A stretch of 64,000 bases of DNA from Euzebya tangerina (GCF_003074135.1 NZ_PPDK01000001.1:2480001-2544000), one strand, 5' to 3'. Positions 40,601 through 48,721 are shown, counted from the stretch's first letter. Program-made: numbers and translations. Notes: generated from the sequence alone by a model not told the origin.

Positions 40601-41398
40601 GCAACCGCGGAGAACTTCCCCGACGCGCTGACCGCCGGGCCGTTGGCTGGCCTGGCCGACGGACCGGTTCTGCTCACCCCCGGTGCTGAACTGCCAGGAG
40701 CGGTGCTCGCCGAAATGGAGCGACTGGACCCCGAGGAGATCATCATCGTCGGCGGGACCGCTGCCGTCGGTCAGGCCGTCGAAACCGCGGCGGAGGCCGT
40801 TGCCGCGGTAGAGCGATTGGCTGGTCCGACCCGCTACGGGACCGCGGCGGCCGTCTCGGCCCGCTTCGCCGACACAGGCGCGCCGGTTGTGATCGCCACC
40901 GGTGAGGTGTTCCCCGACGCCCTGTCCGGTGGGGTCCTCGCTGGCCGCCAGGCAGGCCCTGTCCTGCTGGTCCGCCCCGATGGTGTTCCGGCCGAGACCA
41001 CGGCCGAGCTGGACCGCTTGGCGCCCGACGACGTCGTCGTGATGGGCGGCACGGCTGCGGTCAGCGACGACACGCTCGGCGAGGTCGCAGCGACGATCGG
41101 ATTCGATCCCCGACGAATCGCCGGTGCAACTCGCTTCGAGACCGCCGCGCTGGCGGCAGCAGAGATCGGTTCGGCGGACGTCGCCTATCTCGCGACCGGG
41201 GGCGAGTTCGCAGACGCCCTCGCCGCGGTTCCGGTCGCCGTCATCACCGACGGGGTGCTGCTGCTGGTCCAGACCGATGGCGTGCCGCCGGAGGTGACCG
41301 ACGTGCTGACGGCGCTGTCCCCGGCTCGTATCCGGATCCTCGGCGGCACTGCGGCCGTCAGCGAAGCCGTGGAGGCGGCGCTGCTGGCCGACGGCTGA
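37688..41398 (+). CDS. Secreted M14 zinc carboxypeptidase with cell-wall-binding type 2 repeats
   Basis: The 1236-residue protein has a signal peptide ending near 'LLPAVAGA'. The M14 domain carries the zinc motif 'NIHGNEYEG' (His189, Glu192), a third ligand His297 in 'LDIHGYVG' and the catalytic Glu386 in 'GHTIEIPL'. A beta-rich middle region follows. Residues of about 900-935 are a GDP-type collagen-like linker from a 9-bp DNA repeat. Three cell-wall-binding type 2 repeats follow, starting near 941 ('DRIAGPERIATAIALS'), 1040 and 1141. It probably trims peptides while held on the cell wall. The GTG is supported by GGAG 6 bases upstream; a TTG at 37676 is less likely. Confidence 0.93.
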   Translation: MKRSLARLLLLALVLTLLPAVAGAQPAEPDFDSDRRNPELESVRADEVPDVADRAADAPSPELFARPLAEPPAGTLSQAEADPCPLSFFPPDPDDASFFIGVVPYESVAPRLCSAATSDRVSVAVAGESASGREVPVVDITAPWSAEEAAANEALEDLLIEDPTEAESLLASGGYDEYRPHITLIANIHGNEYEGLDATLDFIDYVATAPADAPIVQNHDGLDADEIDQLPTIEQVLDDFIITILPTTNPDGRVAGERRNANGFDLNRDHITASQPETRVIQQAITETLPLLFLDIHGYVGPGGLIEPCTPPHNFAYEYDLYLPNALANAETMEAEAFRRSTVLDNTGETGTYLPYRDDEQGWDDWPPIFTAMYAIYHGGSGHTIEIPLSPRSSSLTPEERAARVATNVEFARASIDGTIMHGMTARDEMLANQLEWHLRGVTAAEQTNDSLLGTFPGFDEVDLWETEYPDAYVIPVGEGQESEAAATRLVDALLDQDVEVTSLPAETTIGGTSYPAGSWVVPMAQAKRAVAQTMLDAGQDITPRGIIRMYDISGWSHSDLWGATVDVIESDPLSDIGDPVGDTPEIGSVEPGEAAAYTFQIRDAADIRILNDLLDDGVAVQRAADGTILVSPAARDDLIAIAAETDVTFEPVAELPAERTELEALTVGTFTFDTDEYVIADVLGFDLVEIDETVINGTNPDTSLDDIDVMYLFGAVGGVDTTGDTNLVAWLEDGGGIVGVGDAGETLANAGYEVPTDSPVSFATNGTVNVTQDPASTVMPARPADDVTFVYGPTFFEDLPAGFAAQQTLAEGTTTGGALRAGHWAQTDVYPQADYVGLPLTVSGQLPGEARVVLTGTDVLFRDHVKGLYKDLADWMLWTTEGPLTTEDLGEPFVPSPGPGDPGDPGDPGDPGDPGDPGDPGDPGDPGDPGDPTDPGEDVVVDRIAGPERIATAIALSQDAFPDGADTVVLATAENFPDALTAGPLAGLADGPVLLTPGAELPGAVLAEMERLDPEEIIIVGGTAAVGQAVETAAEAVAAVERLAGPTRYGTAAAVSARFADTGAPVVIATGEVFPDALSGGVLAGRQAGPVLLVRPDGVPAETTAELDRLAPDDVVVMGGTAAVSDDTLGEVAATIGFDPRRIAGATRFETAALAAAEIGSADVAYLATGGEFADALAAVPVAVITDGVLLLVQTDGVPPEVTDVLTALSPARIRILGGTAAVSEAVEAALLADG

Positions 41399-41419
41399 CA
41401 GCCGCCGGCACCGGCCCCT

Positions 41420-41447
41420 GGCTGAGCGCTCTAGAGAGCGTTCAGCC
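41420..41447. terminator. Hairpin terminator between convergent genes
   Basis: Almost perfect arms GGCTGAGCGCTCT and AGAGCGTTCAGCC face each other. The hairpin covers the last codons and the stop of rpsT and can serve both strands. Confidence 0.6.
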
Positions 41448-41691
41448 GTGCGGCCATCCGCGACTTCTTGTTCGCGGCGGTGTTCTTCTTGACGATGCCC
41501 TTGGTGGTCGCCTTGTCGAGCTTCTGGGCGGCCTCTCGGTACGCGCTGGTGGCCGCGTCCTTGTCACCATCATCGACGGCGCTCTCGAAGCGCTTGATGT
41601 AGGTCTTCAGTTCGGTCTTGGAGTCCTTGTTCCGCATGCGGCGGACCTCGTCCTGCCGGATGCGCTTGATCTGGCTCTGGATGTTCGCCAT
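41431..41691 (-). CDS. rpsT: 30S ribosomal protein S20
   Basis: This is the 86-residue S20, which binds 16S rRNA early in small-subunit assembly. '[20 protein letters not shown]', '[20 protein letters not shown]' and '[20 protein letters not shown]' are diagnostic. Length is normal. It lies opposite to lepA and shares a 188-base divergent region with it, the usual actinobacterial placement. Confidence 0.97.
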   Translation of the reverse strand: MANIQSQIKRIRQDEVRRMRNKDSKTELKTYIKRFESAVDDGDKDAATSAYREAAQKLDKATTKGIVKKNTAANKKSRMAARLNAL

Positions 41692-41863
41692 TGCTGCACC
41701 TTGGTTGGGTTCGCGGCCGGACGCGGCCGAGTGGGGGAGTCTGGATTGCGGGGCGGACGTGTACTTGCAGGGGCCACCACTCGCGGGCACACGAGGGTAG
41801 CAGTGGCGCCTGGGGCCGACAGGTCCAGCCAGTCAAGAGCCGCGTCGTCTCCGCGGGCACAGC

Positions 41864-41869
41864 TACCCT
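41864..41869 (+). promoter_or_regulatory. -10 hexamer TACCCT, leaderless promoter of lepA
   Basis: TACCCT ends 10 bases before the lepA ATG at 41880. Confidence 0.5.
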
Positions 41870-41879
41870 CGGCAGCCAG

Positions 41880-43688
41880 ATGACCTACCCCCTCGACCGC
41901 ATCCGGAACTTCGCGATCATCGCCCACGTCGACCACGGGAAGTCGACCTTGGCGGACCGGATGCTGCAGGTCACCGAACTGGTGGACGCGCGCCAGATGC
42001 GCGACCAGTACCTCGACAAGATGGACATCGAGCGCGAACGCGGCATCACCATCAAGGCCCAGGCCGTCCGCATGCCCTACCGGACGCCGGAGGGGGAGCA
42101 CCTCCTCAACCTCATCGACACCCCCGGCCACGTGGACTTCTCCTACGAGGTGTCGCGGGCCATGAACGCCTGCGAGGGCGCGATCCTGCTGGTCGACGCC
42201 GCCCAGGGCATGGAAGCCCAGACGATCGCCAACCTCTACCTGGCCATCGACGCCGGCCTCGAGGTCATCCCCGTCCTGAACAAGATCGACCTGCCGGCGG
42301 CCCGTCCCGAGGCGGTTGCGGCCGAGATCTGTTCGCTCCTCGGCGGCGAGCCCGACGACATCCTCAAGGTCAGCGCCAAGACCGGCGATGGTGTGCCCGC
42401 GGTCCTCGACCGGGTCGTCGAGCGGGTCCCGCCGCCGACCGGCGACGCGGACGCCCCAACCAAGGCGCTGATCTTCGACTCCATCTTCGACGCCTACCGT
42501 GGGGTGATCGTCTACGCCCGTGTCATGCAGGGTCGTCTGCGCCCGGGCGCCGACATCCAGATGATGGCCACGGGCTTCGAGGGGACCATCGACGAGTTGG
42601 GGGTCACCTCACCGGAAGCCAAGCCCATCGAGGAGCTCGGGCCGGGCGAGGTCGGATACCTCACGGCCGCGATCAAAGGCGTGGGCGAGGCCAAGGTCGG
42701 TGACACGATCACGCTGGGCGGCAAGCAGGCGGCGCCCGAGCCGCTCCCCGGGTACCGGGAACCCACGCCGATGGTGTTCAGCGGGCTGTACCCGGTCGAC
42801 TCCGGCGACTTTCCCGACCTGCGGGACGCACTGGACAAGCTGCAGCTCAACGACGCGAGCTTCACCTTCGAGCCGGAGACCTCCGTCGCCCTGGGATTCG
42901 GGTTCCGCGCCGGCTTCCTCGGCCTCCTCCACATGGAGATCATCTCCGAGCGGCTGGACCGCGAGTTCAACATCCCGCTGGTCACGACCGCGCCGAACGT
43001 GGCCTATCAGGTGCACCTGGTCGGCGGCGAGACCCAGCGCGTGTCGAACCCGGCCGAGCTGCCGCAGCCCAATCAGATCGAGCACATCGACGAGCCCACC
43101 GTCGACGCGATGATCTACACCCCGAGCGAGTACGTCGGGGCGGTCATGCAGCTGTGCGAGAAGCGACGGGGGACGATGCTCAAGATGGACTACCTGACCG
43201 AGGAGCGGGTGGAGCTCCGCTACAACATGCCGCTGGCCGAGATCGTGTTCGACTTCTTCGACCGGCTGAAGTCCTCAACCCGCGGGTACGCCTCGCTGGA
43301 CTACGAGCCCGCGGACTCCCAGACCGCGGACCTCGTCAAGGTCGATGTGCTGCTCAACGGTGACCCGGTGGACGCCTTCAGCTCGATCGTCCACCGCGAC
43401 AAGTCCTACGAGTACGGCAAGGCCATGGTCGGCAAGCTCAAGGAGCTGATCCCCCGCCAGATGTTCGACGTGCCGATCCAGGCGGCGATCGGCTCGAAGA
43501 TCATCAGCCGTGAGACGGTGAAGGCCCGTCGCAAGGACGTGCTGGCGAAGTGCTACGGCGGGGACGTCAGCCGGAAGCGCAAGCTGCTGGAGAAGCAGAA
43601 GGAGGGCAAGAAGAAGATGAAGAACATCGGGACCGTCGAGATCCCCCAGGAGGCCTTCGTCGCCGCCCTCTCCATCGGCGACAGCTAG
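41880..43688 (+). CDS. lepA: Elongation factor 4 (LepA)
   Basis: LepA is a ribosome-bound GTPase involved in back-translocation or 30S maturation. The 602-residue protein begins '[20 protein letters not shown]' with P-loop '[13 protein letters not shown]', switch '[11 protein letters not shown]', '[12 protein letters not shown]' and 'NKIDLPAA'. The C-terminal LepA-specific domain shows '[20 protein letters not shown]' and ends with '[15 protein letters not shown]'. Length and motifs are standard. Reading frames that extend upstream only lengthen it into the promoter. It is followed at once by hemW, a common pairing. Confidence 0.98.
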   Translation: MTYPLDRIRNFAIIAHVDHGKSTLADRMLQVTELVDARQMRDQYLDKMDIERERGITIKAQAVRMPYRTPEGEHLLNLIDTPGHVDFSYEVSRAMNACEGAILLVDAAQGMEAQTIANLYLAIDAGLEVIPVLNKIDLPAARPEAVAAEICSLLGGEPDDILKVSAKTGDGVPAVLDRVVERVPPPTGDADAPTKALIFDSIFDAYRGVIVYARVMQGRLRPGADIQMMATGFEGTIDELGVTSPEAKPIEELGPGEVGYLTAAIKGVGEAKVGDTITLGGKQAAPEPLPGYREPTPMVFSGLYPVDSGDFPDLRDALDKLQLNDASFTFEPETSVALGFGFRAGFLGLLHMEIISERLDREFNIPLVTTAPNVAYQVHLVGGETQRVSNPAELPQPNQIEHIDEPTVDAMIYTPSEYVGAVMQLCEKRRGTMLKMDYLTEERVELRYNMPLAEIVFDFFDRLKSSTRGYASLDYEPADSQTADLVKVDVLLNGDPVDAFSSIVHRDKSYEYGKAMVGKLKELIPRQMFDVPIQAAIGSKIISRETVKARRKDVLAKCYGGDVSRKRKLLEKQKEGKKKMKNIGTVEIPQEAFVAALSIGDS

Positions 43689-43696
43689 CAGCCGCC

Positions 43697-44875
43697 GTGG
43701 AAGGGCTCGAACGGGGCCGCGGGGTCTACGTCCACATCCCGTTCTGCCTCCGGCGCTGCGACTACTGCGACTTCACGACGTTCGCCGACCGGGACGAGGA
43801 CATCCCCGCGTACGTGGACGCCCTGGTGGCCCATATCGAGCGGTTCGGGGGTGGGCCGGTTTCTGCACGATCGGGGCCTAACCCCCACCTGGGCGGGTTT
43901 TGGCACGATCGTGACGACGATGTCGCGCTGGACTCGGTCTTCATCGGCGGTGGCACGCCGACCTACCTCCCCCCGGCCGACCTCTCCCGGGTCCTGGCCG
44001 CCGTGGCCGAGGCGCTCCCGCTGGACGCAGACGCCGAGATCACCGTCGAGGCCAACCCCGAGACCATCTCCGCCGAGATGGCACAAGCGCTGGCCGCCGG
44101 CGGCGTCACCCGCGTGAGCTTGGGCGCCCAGTCCTTCGACGACCGGGTCCTGACCACCCTGGGCCGCTGGCACGACCCGGCCTCGGTCGAGACCGCCACC
44201 GGTCGGCTGACCGAAGCCGGCATCAGCCGCCTGAGCCTCGACCTGATCTACGGCACGCCGGGGGAGTCCGACGGATCGTGGCAGCGCAGCCTCCAGCGTG
44301 TGGTGGACCTCGGGGTGACCCACGTGTCCGCCTACGCGCTGACGGTGGAGCCGAACACGCCCTATGCCAGCCGGGTCCGCCGCCAACCGGCGCTGGAGCC
44401 CGACGAGGATGTTCAGGCGGCCAGGATGCAGATGGCGGAGGAGACGCTGTCGACGGCGGGCCTGTCCCGCTATGAGGTCTCCAACTGGGCGGTCCCGGGC
44501 CACGAGAGCCGGCACAACCTCACCTACTGGCGGGGCGGGGAGTGGCTGGCCTTCGGCTCGGGCGCGCACGGCTCGTGGCAGGGCCGGCGATACTGGCTGG
44601 TCCGGGACCCGTCGAGGTATGCCCGGCTGGTCGGAGCCGGTGCCGAACCCCTCGGTGGAGAGGAGTGGCCCGACGCCGATCAGGTCCGCCTGGAGCGGCT
44701 GATGATGGGCCTCCGACTGGTCGAGGGGGTGCCCCGGGCTGCTGTCGAACCGTTGGACTCCACGGTGCTCGGGACGCTGATCGAGCGGGGCCTGGTCCGG
44801 GCCGACCATGGGTGGGTCGCGGTCACCCCGACGGGGAGGCCGCTGACCGACCGGATCGTGCGCCAGTTGGCCTAG
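43697..44875 (+). CDS. hemW: HemW-like radical SAM heme chaperone with an in-frame repeat insertion
   Basis: The 392-residue protein belongs to the HemW branch of radical SAM proteins, heme carriers once annotated as coproporphyrinogen oxidase HemN. The cluster motif is Cys17, Cys21 and Cys24 in 'PFCLRRCDYCDFTTF'; 'FIGGGTPTYL', 'TVEANPETIS' and 'VSLGAQSFDD' follow. Between 'IERFGG' and 'DSVFIGGGTP', where relatives have a short connector, residues 57-72 ('ARSGPNPHLGGFWHDR') are encoded by a 48-bp repeat also present at 6183 and 44914. The insert keeps the frame and lies in a loop before a core strand. The GTG at 43697 is the best start. Confidence 0.93.
   Translation: MEGLERGRGVYVHIPFCLRRCDYCDFTTFADRDEDIPAYVDALVAHIERFGGGPVSARSGPNPHLGGFWHDRDDDVALDSVFIGGGTPTYLPPADLSRVLAAVAEALPLDADAEITVEANPETISAEMAQALAAGGVTRVSLGAQSFDDRVLTTLGRWHDPASVETATGRLTEAGISRLSLDLIYGTPGESDGSWQRSLQRVVDLGVTHVSAYALTVEPNTPYASRVRRQPALEPDEDVQAARMQMAEETLSTAGLSRYEVSNWAVPGHESRHNLTYWRGGEWLAFGSGAHGSWQGRRYWLVRDPSRYARLVGAGAEPLGGEEWPDADQVRLERLMMGLRLVEGVPRAAVEPLDSTVLGTLIERGLVRADHGWVAVTPTGRPLTDRIVRQLA
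43866..43913 (+). repeat. 48-bp palindromic repeat, copy B (inside hemW)
   Basis: Starts CACGATCG, then GGGCCTAACCCCC, and ends CACGATCGTG; exactly 48 bases (16 codons). It is preceded by CCGGTTTCTG, a string found inside copy C as well. Confidence 0.8.
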
Positions 44876-44913
44876 CCCGTCGGGCTTCGGCCTCGCTTGG
44901 TCCGGTCATTCGA

Positions 44914-44961
44914 CACGATCGTGCAGAAACCGGCATATGCGGGGGTTAGCCCCCGATCGTG
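44914..44961 (-). repeat. 48-bp palindromic repeat, copy C
   Basis: On the minus strand it reads CACGATCG, GGGGCTAACCCCC, then GCCGGTTTCTG and CACGATCGTG, 48 bases in all. It lies in the 155-base gap between hemW and hrcA. No CIRCE-type HrcA operator is visible in the same gap. Confidence 0.8.
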
Positions 44962-45030
44962 ACGAATCCAGCGCTGGCAAACCCGGCCCTATACGGTCGG
45001 ATGTGCAGGCAGTGGCAGGATTGGAGGGTG

Positions 45031-46206
45031 ATGGCAGTCGGAACGACAGGCCAGCCAGGCCCCCCTCCGGAGTTGGATGACCGCAAGTCTGCGGTCCTCC
45101 TGGCCGTCGTGCGGGCCTACGTCCGCGAGGGCGAACCGGTGGGGTCCAAGCGCGTCGTCGACGAGGCCGGCCTCGGCGTCTCAGCGGCGACGGTGCGCAA
45201 CGACATGGTGGTGCTGGAGGACGCCGGGTACATCATGCACCCGCACACCTCAGCTGGACGCGTGCCCACCGACAAGGGCTACCGCTACTTCGTCGATGCC
45301 CTCCGCGGGCAGGTCAGCGACGACCCGGACGTCAGCGGCGAGCAGATCGCGGTCCTGGACGACCTCATGGACGGCGCGACCGACCTCGAGGACCTGCTCC
45401 GCCGGGCCACGACCGCGCTGTCGCGCCTGACCCGGTACGCCGGACTTGTGGCCGCACCGCAACTGGACCAGTCACGTCTGAAGCACATCGAGTTGGTGCA
45501 GCTCAGCCCTGCCACGGTCCTGGTGGTCTCGATCGCCGACACCGGTCGAGTGTCCAAGCGAATGGTCGAGCTGGCCGAACCGGTCCCCGAGGTGGACGTC
45601 CATCGTGTCCGGCACGCCGTCAACGGCGCCGCCGCGGGCCTCCGGGGCCTCGAGGCCCCCGACGCGATCGCGGGGCTGTCCGCCGGCGCCCCCAGCGAGC
45701 TGACCGAGCTGATCGAGCGGACCGCCGACGCCGTCCGCTCCGGCATCGCCGACCCCGAGACCCGTTCGACCGGACTCTACGTCGGTGGCAGCTCGACCCT
45801 CGCGGGTGAGGGCCAGTTCGCCGGCATCGAGGAGGTCCGGCAGGTCTATGAGACCCTCGAGGAGCAAGTCGTGGTCATGCAGGTCCTCAAGGACGCGTTG
45901 GCCGACACCGATCCGGGGGTGCGCATCGGCGCTGAGCTGTCCCTGAGCGAGCTCCAGGCGTGCGCCATCGTGGCCACCTCCTACGACACGCCGTCCGACT
46001 CTGCGGGACAGGTCGGGGTGCTCGGCCCGTCACGTATGGACTACCGCGCGACCCTGGGTGCAGTTCGGGCCGTGGCCGACACACTTGAACGGGCCATCGC
46101 CGGCATGACCGGCACCTCCTCGCCGTCGCCCACGACCGCTGCGAGCCAGACCTCTGCCCACCCGTCCACCGAAGCAGGACCTAACTCGAATGCCCACCGT
46201 GCGTGA
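45031..46206 (+). CDS. hrcA: Heat-shock repressor HrcA
   Basis: HrcA represses heat-shock genes by binding CIRCE elements. The protein (391 aa) begins its fold with 'LDDRKSAVLLAVVRAYVREG' and the winged helix 'GLGVSAATVRNDMVVLEDAG', then 'PHTSAGRVPTDKGYRYFVDA'. The C-terminal half has the expected GAF-like features ('LYVGGSSTLAGEGQFAGIEE') and a Ser/Thr-rich tail. ATG 45031 is chosen because upstream codons (GTG 44959, ATG 45001) lie in or beside repeat C and a TATACGGT promoter-like string. Its end overlaps dnaJ by 17 bases. Confidence 0.92.
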   Translation: MAVGTTGQPGPPPELDDRKSAVLLAVVRAYVREGEPVGSKRVVDEAGLGVSAATVRNDMVVLEDAGYIMHPHTSAGRVPTDKGYRYFVDALRGQVSDDPDVSGEQIAVLDDLMDGATDLEDLLRRATTALSRLTRYAGLVAAPQLDQSRLKHIELVQLSPATVLVVSIADTGRVSKRMVELAEPVPEVDVHRVRHAVNGAAAGLRGLEAPDAIAGLSAGAPSELTELIERTADAVRSGIADPETRSTGLYVGGSSTLAGEGQFAGIEEVRQVYETLEEQVVVMQVLKDALADTDPGVRIGAELSLSELQACAIVATSYDTPSDSAGQVGVLGPSRMDYRATLGAVRAVADTLERAIAGMTGTSSPSPTTAASQTSAHPSTEAGPNSNAHRA

Positions 46207-47320
46207 CCTCTATGAAGTCCTTGGGGTGTCCAAGGAGGCGTCGGACGCCGACATCAAGAAGGCCTATCGGCAGAAGGCCCGTGAGCTGCACCCTGACCAG
46301 GGTGGGGACGAGGAGCACTTCAAGGAGCTGACCGCGGCCTACGAGGTGCTCAAGAACCCACAGGCCCGCGCCAACTACGACCGCTTCGGCGATCCACGCG
46401 GGCCCGGCGGTGGCATGGGCGGCGGGGACCCGTTCGCCGGCTTCGGCGACCTGGGCGACCTCATCAACTCCTTCTTCGGTGGAGGGATGGGCGGGACCTC
46501 ACGTCGTGGTCAACCGACCAACGCAGGTCGGGACGCCATCGTCGACGTCACCGTGACCCTGGAGGAGGCAGCCACCGGTGTGGAGAAGGACGTGGACGTC
46601 ACCCTCGACCGCACCTGCTCGACCTGCTCAGGGTCCGGGGCTGCCGACGGATCGGGCCCCATCACCTGCTCGACCTGCAACGGTCAGGGGGCCGTCCAGC
46701 GGGTCCGCAACGGGATCTTCGGTCAGATGCTGACCCAGACCGCCTGCCCGGAGTGCGAGGGCAGCGGCCGGATCGTCGCCGATCCGTGTCGGACCTGTCG
46801 CGGTGAGGGACGGACACGCGAGACCGAGACGTTGACCATCCCCGTGCCGATCGGGATCGACGACGGTCGACGCGTCCGGCTCTCGGGCCGTGGCGAGGCC
46901 GGCCGCCAAGGAGGCCCCGCCGGCGACCTGTACGTCCGCGTGAACGTGCGGCCGCACGAGATCTTCACCCGGGACGGCGACGACCTGCACTGCGAGCTGC
47001 GGATCGGCATGATCCCGGCAGCGCTCGGAACGGAGCTGAAGCTGCCGACGCTGTACGGCGAGACGAAGGTCTCCGTGCCGGAGGGGACCCAGTTCGGGGA
47101 CGTCATCACCCTGCGACGGGAGGGGATGCCGCGGCTCGGGATGGACGGCCACCAGAAGGGCAACCTCCACGTGCACTGCCGGATCGAGACCCCCCGAGAC
47201 CTGGACGACAGCGACCGTGAGGTTCTGAAGGCCTTGGCCGACAAGCGGGGCGAGACGGTGATGAGCGGATCGGGCGGCAAGGGCCTGTTCGGCCGACTCC
47301 GAGACGCCTTCACCGGCTGA
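46190..47320 (+). CDS. dnaJ: Molecular chaperone DnaJ
   Basis: DnaJ delivers unfolded proteins to DnaK. The 376-residue protein has the J domain with HPD ('KARELHPDQGGDEEHFKELT'), a Gly/Phe-rich region ('GGGMGGGDPFAGFGDLGDLI') and four zinc-binding repeats ('CSTCSGSG', 'CSTCNGQG', 'CPECEGSG', 'CRTCRGEG'). The C-terminal substrate-binding domain ends the protein. All key residues are present. It overlaps hrcA and is followed 5 bases later by rsmE, so the three form an operon. dnaK and grpE are not in the window. Confidence 0.97.
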   Translation: MPTVRDLYEVLGVSKEASDADIKKAYRQKARELHPDQGGDEEHFKELTAAYEVLKNPQARANYDRFGDPRGPGGGMGGGDPFAGFGDLGDLINSFFGGGMGGTSRRGQPTNAGRDAIVDVTVTLEEAATGVEKDVDVTLDRTCSTCSGSGAADGSGPITCSTCNGQGAVQRVRNGIFGQMLTQTACPECEGSGRIVADPCRTCRGEGRTRETETLTIPVPIGIDDGRRVRLSGRGEAGRQGGPAGDLYVRVNVRPHEIFTRDGDDLHCELRIGMIPAALGTELKLPTLYGETKVSVPEGTQFGDVITLRREGMPRLGMDGHQKGNLHVHCRIETPRDLDDSDREVLKALADKRGETVMSGSGGKGLFGRLRDAFTG

Positions 47321-47325
47321 TCGCT

Positions 47326-48063
47326 GTGTCGGCGAGGCCCGGCCTGCCCACACATGGCCATCACGTCTTCGTCCCGCAGGTTGGTGAGGATCGGGATGAG
47401 GTGCTGATCCGCGGTGATGCAGGCCATCACCTCCGGGCCGTCCTCCGGGTCCGGACGGGAGAGCCGCTCAGCCTGGCGGACAACTCCGGCGCTGTGTGGC
47501 AGGGCCGCGTGCAGGACCTCTTGACCGACGGCGTGGTGGTCGGTCTGGACGAACACGTCGACATCCCCCCGGCCACACCAGCAGTCACCGTGATCCAGTC
47601 CATGCCGAAGGGCCGGAAGATGGAGGAGGTGGTCACCCGGCTCAGTGAGGTCGGCGTCGACCGGCTCGTCCCGGTCCACTCGGCTCGCAGTGTCAAGCAG
47701 CTCAAGGGCGCGAAAGCGGAGAAGGCGCGCGAGCGCTGGGATGCCCTGGCGGTGGCGGCCGCCCAGCAGTCGCGACGGGCACGGCTGCTGCAGGTCGAGA
47801 CGATCACACCCTGGCCGGTGCGGGACGTGTCAGGTGTGGTGCTCTGGGAGCAGGCCACGACGCCGCTGTCCGAGGCCCTTGACGAGCTGGACGGCGTGGA
47901 GCAGATCGTGATCGCCGTCGGCCCCGAGGGCGGCTGGGAGCAGGCCGAGGTCGCGGACAGCGGCCTCCACCCCGTGGCGCTGGGGCAGGGCATCCTGCGA
48001 ACGGAGACCGCAGGGGTGGTTGGAGCTGCACTGGTGCTGCACCACCTGGGGCGCCTGGGCTGA
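47326..48063 (+). CDS. rsmE: 16S rRNA (uracil-1498-N3)-methyltransferase RsmE
   Basis: RsmE methylates U1498 of 16S rRNA. The 245-residue protein has an N-terminal PUA-like part ('RGDAGHHLRAVLRVRTGEPL') and a C-terminal SPOUT knot ('VTVIQSMPKGRKMEEVVTRL', 'IVIAVGPEGGWEQAEVADSG', 'LGQGILRTETAGVVGAALVL'). The last stretch contains the SAM-binding knot. The GTG start is 5 bases after dnaJ. It converges on the PspC-domain gene with a 15-base gap. Confidence 0.95.
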   Translation: MSARPGLPTHGHHVFVPQVGEDRDEVLIRGDAGHHLRAVLRVRTGEPLSLADNSGAVWQGRVQDLLTDGVVVGLDEHVDIPPATPAVTVIQSMPKGRKMEEVVTRLSEVGVDRLVPVHSARSVKQLKGAKAEKARERWDALAVAAAQQSRRARLLQVETITPWPVRDVSGVVLWEQATTPLSEALDELDGVEQIVIAVGPEGGWEQAEVADSGLHPVALGQGILRTETAGVVGAALVLHHLGRLG

Positions 48064-48078
48064 CCCCCGAGTCCTGAG

Positions 48079-48267
48079 CTAGCGCCCTGCCTTCGGCATG
48101 ATGATCCACAGCACCAGGTAGGCGATCTCCCCAGCGCCGACGAGGCCGAAGATCACGAAGATGATCCGGACGAGGAAGACCGGCAAGCCGAAGCGGTGGG
48201 CCAGTCCGCCGCAGACGCCGGCGATGATCCGGCCCTGTCCGCGTGGTGGGCGTTCGAGGACCGCCAT
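48079..48267 (-). CDS. Small PspC-domain membrane protein
   Basis: This 62-residue protein is a stand-alone PspC domain: 'GRIIAGVCGGLAHRFGLPVF', then 'LVRIIFVIFGLVGAGEIAYL' and 'VLWIIMPKAGR'. It has one or two membrane segments. In actinobacteria such proteins are linked to envelope stress and membrane-bound regulators, but a single small copy says little about function. Its ATG overlaps the stop of the upstream DUF2237 gene by one base, so the two are coupled. Confidence 0.82.
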   Translation of the reverse strand: MAVLERPPRGQGRIIAGVCGGLAHRFGLPVFLVRIIFVIFGLVGAGEIAYLVLWIIMPKAGR

Positions 48268-48629
48268 CAGCCGGTCACCGCGTGGGACTGGAGGTCCTCC
48301 AGCCGACACCACTCGAGCGTCTGGACGTGGGTCGCGTCGAGGACCACCTGGGGGGCGCTTCCGGCCTCGAAGGCCTCCTGCCACCGGGGAGCACATAGGC
48401 ACCACTGGTCGCCGGGCTTCAGGCCCGGGAAGCCGTACTGCGGCGCCGGTGTCGACAGGTCGTTGCCGACCGAGGCCGAGTAGGCCAGGAAGTCCGCCGT
48501 CATGACGGCACAGACGGTGTGGACGCCGGTGTCGCCAGCACCGGTGTTGCAGCAGCCGTCGCGGTACCAGCCGGTCATCGGATTGCGTGAGCAGTCCACG
48601 AGGTCGCCGCCGAGCACGTTCTTGGCCAT
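48267..48629 (-). CDS. DUF2237 family protein
   Basis: The 120-residue protein starts 'MAKNVLGGDLVDCSRNPMTG' and contains 'GWYRDGCCNTGAGDTGVHTV' and 'PGLKPGDQWCLCAPRWQEAF', the recognised DUF2237 pattern with several conserved cysteines. The family is widespread in bacteria and of unknown function. The upstream sequence reads CAGACT 8 bases before the ATG, a near match to the local leaderless promoter pattern. It is coupled to the PspC gene downstream. Confidence 0.87.
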   Translation of the reverse strand: MAKNVLGGDLVDCSRNPMTGWYRDGCCNTGAGDTGVHTVCAVMTADFLAYSASVGNDLSTPAPQYGFPGLKPGDQWCLCAPRWQEAFEAGSAPQVVLDATHVQTLEWCRLEDLQSHAVTG

Positions 48630-48682
48630 GAGCCCTCAGTCTGCCGCGCCAGCCTCGTTCATGTGCCTGTCCGGTCACGGGC

Positions 48683-48721
48683 GGGTGGACTTCACCGTCC
48701 TCGAGGACGGGAAGTCCACCC
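48683..48721. repeat. 39-bp perfect hairpin in the gap after the nuclease gene
   Basis: Arms GGGTGGACTTC and GAAGTCCACCC (11 bp, perfect) enclose A plus the fully palindromic core CCGTCCTCGAGGACGG. It sits about 43 bases beyond the stop of the minus-strand nuclease gene and may end its transcript. The outer arms resemble those of the repeat at 21660-21771. Confidence 0.75.

Noticed and set aside
44876-45030. A CIRCE operator for HrcA upstream of hrcA
   Set aside because: No TTAGCACTC-N9-GAGTGCTAA-like pair is present; the palindrome in this gap belongs to the 48-bp repeat family.
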